A stretch of DNA of 64,000 nucleotides from NCBI GenBank assembly GCA_033239005.1, contig BSQZ01000002.1, positions 4,882,501 through 4,946,500 on the forward strand. Direction: 5' to 3'. The notes beneath the pieces are model-generated. The model saw only the letters and a list, made by a program, of their open reading frames with translations, searched no databases and had not been told where the DNA came from. Origin of the DNA: Lamellibrachia satsuma. Lineage: Eukaryota; Annelida; Polychaeta; Sabellida; Siboglinidae. How positions within the stretch are numbered: the stretch's first letter is position 1; every line of letters begins with the position of its first letter. A program made the position numbers and the translations under genes. Positions 38,901-47,338 of this stretch are shown here, one piece after another.

Positions 38901-41900
38901 CTTGCACATGCGCGACACGTGTGACGACATTGTTAGTCCGCAGTCGATCGTAATCCCGATGTTGCGGATGGTTGGTGATGGAACAATGTTACATCCGCAT
39001 ACATTAACACACGAGACTTCTTGCAGGTGTTTACGATTTGGTGCCGTGATGATAATAGCCTCAGTCTTGTTATCATTCAGCAGGAGATTGTGATCAGACA
39101 TCCACTGCCTCGCTTCTTCCATGCATCGATCAACCGCATCAGTAGCTTCTCCATCCCGCGTTCCACTCAGATCGGCATACAGTTGAGTGTCATCTGCATA
39201 AAGATGGTATTGTAAGTTATGCTTCCTGAATACAGCACCCAATGGCAAAATGTAAATGGAGAAAAGAATTGGGCCCAGCACAGACCCCTGTGGGATACCA
39301 GATTCGATCAACGTTTTCTGGGAGTTGTGGCCACCAATGCAAACTGTCTGAGTTCTGTTCGACATATATGACTCCAGCCATTTCAGTGCAGTGCCTTGAA
39401 TGCCTATTCTGCGCAGCTGGCTAATTAACATCGAGTGGCCAACGATGTCAAACGCCGCGCTCATATCGAGCAGCACTGCCAGCACACTTTTCCTTCTGTC
39501 AAGAGAATTCAGATGGTCATTCTGGATGCGCACCGACGCTGTCTCAGTACTGTGATGTTGCCTGTATGCACTTTGGAAATTATCCAACACATTGTTGTTG
39601 TCTGGGTGCTGGCGAAGTTGGACTGTCTCAGTACTGTGATGTTGCCTATTTGCACTTTGGAAAGCATCCAACACATTGTTGTTGTCTAGGTGCTGGCGAA
39701 GTTGGACTGTCTCAGTACTGTGATGTTGCCTATTTGCACTTTGGAAAGCATCCAACACATTGTTGTTGTCTAGGTGCTGGTGAAGTTGGACTGTCTCAGT
39801 ACTATGATGTTGCCTATTTGCACTTTGGAAAGTATCCAACACATTGTTGTTGTCTAGGTGCTGGCGAAGTTGGACTGTCTCAGTACTGTGATGTTGCCTA
39901 TTTGCACTTTGGAAAGTATCCAACACATTGTTGTTGTCTAGGTGCTGGCGAAGTTGGACTGTCTCAGTACTGTGATGTTGCCTATTTGCACTTTGGAAAG
40001 TATCCAACACATTGTTGTTGTCTAGGTGCTGGCGAAGTTGGACTGTCTCAGTACTGTGATGTTGCCTATTTGCACTTTGGAAAGTATCCAACACATTGTT
40101 GTTGTCTGGGTGCTGGCGAAGTTGGACTGTGATGTTGCCTATATGCACTTTGGAAAGTATCCAACACGTTGTTGTTGTCTGGGTGCTGGCGTAGTTGGAC
40201 TGTGATGTTGCCTATATGCACTTTGGAAAGTATCCAACACGTTGTTGTTGTCTGGGTGCTGGCGAAGTTGGACTGCTGCGTGGCGCTCCAGAAACTTTGA
40301 CACAAATGACAAGTTTGATATTGGCCGGTAGTTGTTCATCGAATCTGGATCAAGGTTAGGTTTCTTTAATAGAGGTGTAATCACAGCATGGTTTAGGTTT
40401 GCTGGCACGGACCTCGACTCGAGCGACATGTTGATGATTGTAGCCATTGGTTATGTTGTATATATACTCTCAATTACAATCGTAAACATGCATGTATTAT
40501 TAGAGAAAAACCATATTGATAACAACGACTACACCTACTTCTGGCACGGAGACACTTTCTGCCCGTGACATTACGCTGGCCGAAAGCAGGCGCCTACTTC
40601 TGGGGCCAGACCACTGTAGAGAATTGCATTGGTGGCCATGTTAACGTTTTGTCTGATTATAAACAAACGTGACCATCAAAAATTCTTAAAATTTTTCACA
40701 GCAACTGCAATCATCTCATTGACATGCTGACCAACTTTTATCAAAATCACATACCTCCAGCTCTTTCAAAACGCCCCGACGTGCGATGCCCATCAATTTT
40801 GACAAAAATATCCATGTATTCATGCGTCCACGTGGCCCATAGCAGAAACATTCCCATAAATCCCTTCGCCTGTTAAACTAAAAAAATGCATTATTTCACA
40901 GCCAATAGCTTCTATCAACAAACCTGTGAATATGCCTGCTCAATTGCACTTATGTCACATCATATGAATTCTTTAAATTCACATATCGCAGTTTAATACG
41001 CCCTACGTTCGTGCGAAACAATAATTAGGAATGTCAATAGTGGTCTTACCCCTTCTGATACGGGGATCCGTTCGGCTGGACTGGTGCCCAAGTCCACTGT
41101 GCGGCGCCACTTGTTACATGCGCACAAAATGGGACTGGAATTGGGTAAAACGACCTTCACTTTAACAAGATTTAACAAGATTTGCCATCCAAGCCAAAGG
41201 CCCAGATGGCAAGTGGACAAGGAATCCATTGGCTTATCGAGAGTCCAACAATGTTCATCTACTTATAACCCGCCCTCCTGAGATATGTGTCAACCTTGTT
41301 TTTAAACATATTCACGCTGCTAGCAGTTACACAATCTGTAGACAATTTGTTCCATTCATTTATTGTCCTCTGTGAGAACTAGTGCTTCCTGATGTCCAAT
41401 CTACATTGATCCTTTACTAATTTGACCTCATGTCCTCTAGTTCTGCTATCCTTCTTGAGTGAGAAAAACATATTTCTATCAATATTTTCATACCCATTCA
41501 ATATCTTAAAAACTTCAATCTGATCTCCTCTTAACCTCCTTGTCTCTAGAGTTGTTAAACCACATTCTTTCAGGCGTTCTTCATAACTAAGGTCTCTAAG
41601 TTCTGGAATCATTTTAGTTGCTCTCCTTTGTATGCGTTCAAGCGTATCTATATCCTTCTTACGATGTGGTCTCCATGCTTGTATACAGTATTCTAAATGA
41701 GGTCTAACTATTGCTTTATAAAGAGGTATAATTAACTTTTTTCCCTTGTATGTTATGTTTCTTCTAATCAATCCAAGAATTTGATTACCCTTTGAAGCTG
41801 CAATACCACACTGCTCTGAAACTTTCATATCAGCGCTTATTGTAACTCCTAAGTCCTTTTCTTTTACAGTAGTACCCAGAACAGTATCTCCCATTTTATA

Positions 41901-44900
41901 GTTTACATTCAAGTTCCCATGTCCTGTATGTAGGCATTTACATTTCCCAAAATTGAACAACATCTGCCATTTCTCAGACCATTTCACTAATCTGTCTAGA
42001 TCGTTTTGTAAATGTTGTTTATCACCATCAGTATTAACCTTTCTAAACAGTTTTGTGTCATCCGCAAATTTCAGTACGTTACTTGTTATACTGTCGTCCA
42101 AGTCATTGATATAAATTAAGAATAATATAGGTCCTAGTACTGACCCTTGAGGTACCCCACTCAAAACCGATTTCCAATTTGAAACTTCTCCATCTACTAC
42201 AACTCGTTGTCTTCTGTCAGTCCTTTTCTTTTACAGTAGTACCCAGAACAGTATATCCCATTTTATAGTTTACATTCAAGTTCCTATGTCCTGTATGTAG
42301 GCATTTACATTTCCCAAAATTTAACAACATCTGCCATTTCTCAGACCATTTTACTAATCTGTCTAGATCGTTTTGTAAATGTTGTTTATCACCATCAGTA
42401 TTAACCTTTCTAAACAGTTTTGTGTCATCCGCAAATTTCAGTACGTTACTCGTTATACTGTCGTCTAAGTCATTGATATAAATTAAGAATAATATAGGTC
42501 CTAATACTGATCCTTGAGGTACCCCACTCAAAACCGATTTCCAATTTGAAACTTCTCCATCTACTACAACTCGTTGTCTTCTGTCAGTCAGCCATTGTTC
42601 TATCCAGTCAGTTATGCTATCCCCGATACCATGGGCTTTTAATTTAAGTAGTAATCTTTGATGTGGCACTTTGTCAAAAGCTTTCTGAAAATCTAAGTAG
42701 ATACTATCTACTGGCGATCCCACGTCTATCCACTTAGTGATTTCTTCCAAAAACATAACATATTTGTTAAGCATGACCTCGCTTTAAGGAATCCATGTTG
42801 AGATGAATTTAATAATTTATGCTTAACGAGGAAGTCCACCATATGATCTTTAATTAACCTTTCTAATAATTTACAAATCACTGACGTTAAACTCACAGGT
42901 CTGTAATTCTCTGACTTATTTCTCGAACCCTTTTTAAATAATGGTACGATGTTTGCTTCTTTCCATTCAAACGGAACAACTCCCTCTTTTAATGACAAGT
43001 TGAATACTCTTGCAAGTGGTATACTGATTTGTTCTACTGTTTCCATTAGTAATTTTGGAGGAATCCCATCCACTCCCGGTGATTTGTTATCCTTCATTGC
43101 CCTTATTTTCTTAGCTACCAATTCTGGAGTTACAACTAACGGACCTAAATAGTCAGAGTTAGCCCCCTGAAATTTAGCATCAGCAACTGGTAATGAACTA
43201 ATATCTTCTTTGGTAAACATTGAACTGAAGTAACCATTTAGGTCTTCCGCCATTAAAAACGCCTGTGATATTATATTTCCAGCACTGTCTTCTAGAGGTC
43301 CAACCTTGTCTTGTACGTTTTGTTTACTCCTGACATATGCATAAAAACTCTTGCTGTCATTTTTTATGTTACATGCTAGTTTTTGCTCATAGCTTCTTTT
43401 AGATTGTCTGATTTCAGTTGTAGCTGCATTAAGTGCCTCTTTGTATTTTGCATAGTCTTCGTCCTTTCTGGTACGCCTATAAACCCTCCACATAGTTTGT
43501 TTTAGCATTATTTTTCTAATAGCCTCTTTTGACAAGTGTTTCTTTCTACACCTTTTTCCTTGTTTTTGGAAGGGAACAAATTTATCGACGATACTCTCAA
43601 TTTCATATTTTAGAATATTCCAACATTCAATTGCGGTCTTATACATCAGCATGTTATTCCAATCTAGCTTTGCTAAGTATTTTCTCATATCTTTGTAGTT
43701 ACCTTTGTGGAAGTTTCTCTTGTACGTTTTCTTATTTTTACTTTCTCATTTTACATTGATGTCAAAATGTATTTGATTATGGTAACTATTACCCAATGGT
43801 TCAAATAGTTTTACATTGTCCACTAATTCTTTTTGTGATGACAAAACTATATCTAATACATTTTCTCCCCTGGTTGGTTCTAGTACGTGCTGAGTAAGAA
43901 AGCTATCCTGGATTAAACATAGAAATTGTTGATCCTCAATCCCTGTGCTCTCTAGAGAATTCCATTGTATGTGTCCATGGTTAAAATCTCCCATTATGAT
44001 ACATTCCCCTTTACTAACTTCCTTTATAGCGGTTTTTATTTTTGTGTTGTCCTCTTCGTTTATGTTTGGACTTCGGTAAACTAATCCAATAGTTAATTTT
44101 GAATTTCCTGAAACAAATTTGCACCAAACAGCTTCATCGCAATCTGCTTCCCTTTCTAGTTTTATTTCATAAGCCTGAATAGATTCTTTAACATATAAAA
44201 TAACTCCCCCGCCCCTTCTTCCTATTCGATCTTTCCTAAACATTACGTATCCTGTCAGTCCTAATTCAGCATCTGTTATATCTATGTTGGCCCATGATTC
44301 AGTTATACCAATTATGTGAGGGTCAATATCTTTTACCATAATGTGTAATTCGTTTTTCTTATTTACTATGCTCCTTGCATTTAAACATATGCATCTATAA
44401 CCTTTTTCAGAGATGTTTTTCGGATGATTTGATATTGGTTTATCTGTGCTAGTGACCTCTTGTTCTGCTTGAGACACCTCTAGGTAACCCCCTGCACTTC
44501 TATTTTAAAGAATGTTTACTTCCAAAAATATTTGTCATTGTACCCAAGTCACTATCTACTGCTGCTGAAAGTTTGTCCACGAATACTGCCGCCCCCTTTC
44601 CACTTAGATGAAGCCCATCCTTCATGTAGATATCAGCCCTCCCAACAAAACTTCCCCATAAATCCACAAATCCAACTTCCTCTTCCCTACATAACTTCTG
44701 GACTAACATGTTAATTGCCATCCCCCGACAATTTCGATATTTGTGACCCCTCCTGCCCATTACAGGTAAAATCCCTGACAGTATTACCTGCTCAACCCGC
44801 GTCTGTTTTAGTGTTCTGACCAACTGCCTATATTTCCTAACTATGGCAGTTGTACCCTCCCTCTCTACGTTATTTGTCCCTATGTGTACTAAAACAGATC

Positions 44901-46063
44901 CACCCTTACCCTAGCCTACGATGTTTTTTACCCTCTCCGTTATCGCCTCTATGTTGGCTCCAGGCAAGCAGACCACCACATCATCTCCCTTGTTTAAGAC
45001 TCTGTCGGTCTTCCTAACTATCGAATCCCCCACAAACACCCTCGCTCTCTTCCTCACCCCCTCTATCACTGCTGCAGAATAACTCTTCCTTTCGATCCCC
45101 TCCATCACATTCTGTCCTGACCCCTTCCCTCCTGTCTCCCCCACTTCCCACTCCTTTGCTCTTGTCTCCCCCACTCCCTTCTCCTTCCCTCCTGTCTCCC
45201 CTACTCCTCTCTCCTTCACTCCGGTTGTTTTCCCTCCCGTCTCCCCCTCTCCCTTCTCCTTCCCTCCTGTCTCCGCTACTCCCCTCTCCTTCACTCCGGT
45301 TGTCTTCCCTCCCGTCTCCCCCACTCCCTTCTCCTTCCCTCCTGTCTCCCCTACTCCCCTCTCCTTCACTCCGGTTGTCTTCCCTCCCGTTCCTTTCCTT
45401 CCTGTCTCCTTACGTCCTGTCTCCCTACGACCTGTCACCTTCCCTCCTCTTAGCTTCCTCCCAGGCTGAGGTGACCTCTCCCTAGCATCTCTTGTGTCTT
45501 TCCCCACTTTATTGTCTACTGTTCCCCCACCGGAACTACTGGCACAACCCCCCTGTTCCCTTCCCACCATTGCCACAGCGAGTAGCCTCAGCTCTTCCAA
45601 CTCCACCTCTAGTTCCTTCATCTTCGTGCATCCCCTACACTCAAAACTAAAACTATCTGCCTGGACCTCAGCCCAGGACTTCTCGCACCCAGACTTGACG
45701 AAGTCCATCCAGTTACTGCAACTGCCACAAATTAAGTGCCTTGTGGCCATTAACTGCCGTTTGCACGGCGCCATCATACAATTTACTTTGGCAAGCGAAG
45801 TTCCCCAGCATAGCGGCTGTGCGTGGTAAGTCTTCTATTGCGTTGATTATCAAAGAAGTGTCGATTACGTAGAAAAGTTGAATTGGAATTAACGTAAATT
45901 GAAGAATTGAGTCTTTTAATGTATATAAGTATTAGTGCTACAAGAAAGATATTATTTAGCCTTTTATATCGTCTAGAAATGTAGGAAAATCCAGTTTTAT
46001 CTATTTCGACAATTACACTCATTTATGTCCAATGATTAATAATGGATTAGAATTAGACGATTT

Positions 46064-46107
<44 letters not shown>

Positions 46108-46148
46108 CATACATACATACATACATACACACACATATATATATATAT

Positions 46149-46226
<78 letters not shown>

Positions 46227-47338
46227 ATATATATTTAATGCATGTGCGTATATTTATATATTTTATTTGAAAACAATGTTGACATGTACTTTGTACGACA
46301 CAAGCCTATACTCTATATTTTTTAGTTTATTTTTAATTTCACCTGAACTTTTTAATGCATGACATGTGTGTATATTTATGACGTATGTATATATTACCAG
46401 TATTCTATGTGTACACACACGCATACACACACTGATGATTTTCATATAAAATAGCACAACATTTAACATTTTTACTATACCTCTGGCTCTAGGCATTTAG
46501 TTTACCATTAGTATAACTATAAGTGTCTGTGGGTGTGCGTGCATGTGTGTGTTGCATTTGTTAAAATAAAATGGGTCAAGTTAACAAGTTTGATTTATGT
46601 ATATGCAATAAAATATAACTATTTTCACTATTCAATATTTGGATTAATAAACGACAAATGCCTTGTGATTTATATAAGCGTGATTTGACAATGCAGTGTG
46701 CTATATTGTATTTGTAAAGTGAACTATGTTGGCGAAAAAGTGTGTCTAATTATTGGAATTTTATTGATTTTATAATATAAAAATAGACAAATTTCATGCA
46801 AAATTCGCAATTAAAGCCTTTCACCTCAACGCGGAAACGTTGTCATATCACATTCACTGCGAATTGTGCAAGACTTACACAAACAGACAAACAGCCCATT
46901 CACAGCCCACTCACATTTACTGATTACATATAGTAAATTAGTTGGTTTCAGTTAAATACAGAACAGCTGTGTAGCGCGCCATCTTGGATTGACCAATCCC
47001 GGATCCTTTCCTAAGCGTAGTGCGCGGAGCGCCTCTAGGGAACGATCCGGGAACCAGATTAACTTCCGGTCCGCTATACCGTATTATAATTTTTTTTCAG
47101 ATGAGTGAATTGGGAAAACGTGCAGTGAACTAAATAATAGTAAATTGTCCATGATTCGAACAAAAGCAAGATCATTCGAAACCTGATTTTCTTGGTCGAC
47201 ATTCTAAAGCAATAGTACTGTTATACCGCACCCCCAAGATAATAAGTGCCACAACATTTACATACCTGTCCTTTCCCCACGGACATATGCAGTGAACAGC
47301 AACGCACACAACAATCGCAAGATATGTTTTATGAACAT
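29774..47338 (-). CDS. Secreted kringle - fibronectin type II protein, 174 residues, 4 exons
   Basis: Joining 47338-47266, 31390-31290, 30534-30387 and 29976-29774 gives 525 bp, 174 codons plus TGA, with phase-compatible GT-AG junctions throughout. Residues 1-21 are a signal peptide ([21 protein letters not shown]). Residues 29-107 are a kringle with all six canonical Cys (29, 51, 74, 90, 102, 107), [15 protein letters not shown] and [10 protein letters not shown], plus an extra Cys pair (64, 83). Residues 112-161 are a fibronectin type II domain (CVFPFIY, PWCA, WGNC; Cys 120, 134, 144, 159), followed by a short tail with Cys 169 and 172. Such modules bind lysine-rich or collagen-like ligands in known proteins; no protease domain is present, so a binding or adaptor role outside the cell is inferred. 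AATAAA overlaps the stop codon. Additional phase 1-1 exons inside the large first intron cannot be excluded, though I found none. Confidence 0.82.
30387..30534 (-). CDS. Kringle-FN2 gene exon 3 (second half of kringle)
   Basis: Excellent acceptor (CTTTTCCCCACAG/CCT), phase 0. It encodes [20 protein letters not shown] to EFCDIPKC and ends one base into a codon at AAATGTC/GTGAGT. Splitting a kringle at this point is the usual kringle gene architecture. Confidence 0.9.
30950..31190. repeat. Dispersed fold-back repeat, copy 2 (kringle gene intron 2)
   Basis: Counterpart of 23540-23705 (shared GCCAATGGCAAT, GTACAACT, GGTTTCACGAAGCGTTC, AAACACGCAT). Followed by a CCACCACC tract. Confidence 0.55.
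31290..31390 (-). CDS. Kringle-FN2 gene exon 2 (first half of kringle)
   Basis: Acceptor GATGCTACAG/TC; donor CAAAAG/GTCAGT. It encodes [20 protein letters not shown] followed by [11 protein letters not shown], a standard first kringle half (Y-x-G, SG-x-x-C-x-x-W). It starts in phase 1, matching exon 1. Confidence 0.88.
31520..31605 (+). mobile_element. CR1-like LINE, short RT C-terminal fragment
   Basis: Encodes [20 protein letters not shown] followed by LET, the same stretch as in CR1 copies C and D. Both ends are truncated. Confidence 0.85.
31698..32100 (-). mobile_element. LINE 3' end fragment with (AATTC)n tail
   Basis: On the minus strand the RT C-terminal pattern [20 protein letters not shown] is followed by a 3' UTR and a tail of AATTCAATTCAATTCAA at 31700. 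It belongs to a family different from the CR1 copies here. Confidence 0.6.
32400..32640 (-). mobile_element. LINE RT C-terminal fragment
   Basis: Minus strand reads [20 protein letters not shown] and [15 protein letters not shown], the standard C-terminal tail of many non-LTR retrotransposon polyproteins. There are stops beyond it. Confidence 0.75.
32845..33170. repeat. Dispersed repeat family, copy 2
   Basis: Counterpart of 1558-1930 with shared AAGGTCACGACGG and GTAAACGACCTTTAC-like ends. Confidence 0.55.
33269..33400. repeat. Partial tandem duplication, unit about 65 bp
   Basis: CGTGCCAGAAGTAG occurs at about 33273 and 33339, and GCGCAAGCGCAGTGA at about 33299 and 33363. The same CTACTTCTGGCACGG block occurs on the plus strand at 40537-40555. 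Confidence 0.7.
33629..33685. repeat. (TATG)n microsatellite
   Basis: About 13 GTAT units. Confidence 0.95.
33785..34680 (-). mobile_element. LINE 3' half (RT C-terminal region), decayed
   Basis: Minus strand in order: [20 protein letters not shown] and WCDDDAD (downstream of the RT YADD region), [49 protein letters not shown], and [19 protein letters not shown]. The 3' UTR ends in GGGACGAATAAAGTAG. Stops interrupt several places, and a 30-bp stretch around 34250 is duplicated. Confidence 0.75.
35086..35162. repeat. 37-bp tandem duplication
   Basis: The sequence from ATACCCAAAATATAACACTT to GATAGACATAA is present twice back to back. Confidence 0.9.
35430..35575. repeat. Dispersed repeat family, copy 2
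   Basis: Counterpart of 19255-19445 (GGAGCTAGGACGCT and CCATTGGTTGAATTCACATGG blocks). Confidence 0.5.
35576..37350. other. Kringle gene intron 1, AT-rich part, nothing recognised
   Basis: Highly AT-rich, only short open frames and no domain seen. Confidence 0.5.
38031..38811. repeat. 41-bp minisatellite, 19 copies, inside LINE E
   Basis: The unit contains CAGCTTGTTCATGAGTGCCT and ends CCGTACAACAC; variants are GATCATG, GTGCATG and GTTCACG. It derives from the RT segment encoding [16 protein letters not shown]. 41 is not a multiple of 3, so the frame rotates from unit to unit. Larger-scale repetition is visible: a block of four units near 38102-38265 recurs at 38266-38429. Confidence 0.95.
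39541..40277. repeat. 84-bp (and 73-bp) tandem array inside LINE E
   Basis: GATGTTGCCT recurs at 39554, 39638, 39722, 39806, 39890, 39974 and 40058 (84-bp steps) and then at 40131 and 40204 (73-bp steps, lacking 11 bp between two ACTGT). The 84-bp unit equals 28 codons (contains [19 protein letters not shown] on the minus strand) and keeps the RT frame open; the 73-bp units break it. Confidence 0.95.
41340..44480 (-). pseudogene. CR1-like ORF2: endonuclease and reverse transcriptase, multiply broken
   Basis: Endonuclease 44477-43746 ([47 protein letters not shown] in place of SDHNQ). RT fingers 43688-42780 ([19 protein letters not shown]). Palm in 42774-42217 ([33 protein letters not shown]), with part of the palm repeated in 42164-41379 because of the 367-bp duplication. 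The thumb and C-terminus ([27 protein letters not shown]) follow. Confidence 0.9.
41854..42587. repeat. 367-bp tandem duplication within the RT of copy D
   Basis: Segments 41854-42220 and 42221-42587 are near-identical, with a few substitutions. The breakpoints share AGTC in the single-copy sequence (CTAAGTCC and TCAGTCAG). 367 is not divisible by 3, so it shifts the frame. Confidence 0.9.
44500..45777 (-). pseudogene. CR1-like ORF1: zinc finger plus SGNH esterase domain
   Basis: The N-terminal part (ATG 45777) has a PHD-like Cys/His cluster ([23 protein letters not shown]) and a coiled coil ([13 protein letters not shown]). A low-complexity linker of Lys/Gly/Glu/Thr repeats follows. The C-terminal part is an SGNH-type hydrolase: VFVGDSIVR (GDS block), LVHIGTNN (third block) and [10 protein letters not shown] (D-x-x-H block). 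The frame is continuous except for one in-frame TAG at about 44912, right after VKNIVG, and it ends with TAG at 44500. PHD finger plus esterase is the known ORF1 design of CR1-group LINEs. Confidence 0.85.
45165..45400. repeat. 75-bp minisatellite encoding a 25-residue linker repeat in ORF1
   Basis: On the minus strand the unit [20 protein letters not shown] followed by GVGET occurs about three times, with partial copies on either side. The frame is preserved (75 = 25 codons). Confidence 0.9.
45830..46600. repeat. (TA)n and (CATA)n microsatellites with flanking AT-rich DNA
   Basis: (TA)n at 46067-46101 and 46152-46232, (CATA)n at 46104-46130. No gene. The open frames are Tyr-Ile artefacts. 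Confidence 0.9.
46600..47265. other. Start of kringle gene intron 1, nothing recognised
   Basis: A short imperfect inverted repeat is visible (CCCGGATCCTTTCCTA at 46999 against TAGGGAACGATCCGGG at 47036). Nothing else. Confidence 0.4.
47266..47338 (-). CDS. Kringle-FN2 gene exon 1 (signal peptide)
   Basis: ATG at 47338, 24 codons and one base, donor GGACAG/GTATGT. It encodes a short basic start (MFIKH), an 11-residue hydrophobic core ([13 protein letters not shown]) and a likely cleavage after RG. Its phase fits exon 2, 15.9 kb away. It could instead be the first exon of a different gene, but it is on the right strand with no competing downstream partner seen. Confidence 0.65.

Larger units (their letters stand above)
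37354..40455 (-). mobile_element. LINE copy E with two internal tandem arrays in its RT gene
   Basis: Minus-strand frame 40148-38739 contains RT motifs: [64 protein letters not shown] and [13 protein letters not shown]. Upstream, 40447-40280 carries [20 protein letters not shown]. Downstream of the second array, 38030-37690 reads [48 protein letters not shown] and [13 protein letters not shown]. The 3' end is a (TAA)n tail at 37354-37378. It is 5' truncated near 40455. The family differs from the CR1 copies B-D. It is interrupted by arrays at 38031-38811 and 39541-40277. Confidence 0.9.
41162..45790 (-). mobile_element. CR1-like LINE copy D, nearly full length
   Basis: Contains ORF1 (45777-44500), ORF2 endonuclease and RT (about 44480-41340) and the 3' UTR ending at the (AAATCTTGTT)2 terminus. 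It lies in kringle gene intron 1 in the same orientation as the gene. Damage seen: TAG in ORF1 near 44912, TGA after the endonuclease at about 43747 (TCA to TGA relative to copy C), a 1-base loss in a T run near 42752, a 367-bp tandem duplication (41854-42587), and a TAG near 41375. It is dead but close in sequence to copies B and C, so the family was active fairly recently. Confidence 0.95.

Noticed and set aside
39435..40132. Plus-strand 188-residue Cys/His-rich repeat frame
   Set aside because: Antisense of the 84-bp array in the LINE RT; no independent support.
45156..45829. Plus-strand Ser/Pro/Leu-rich frames
   Set aside because: Antisense of the CR1 ORF1 linker repeats and zinc finger region.
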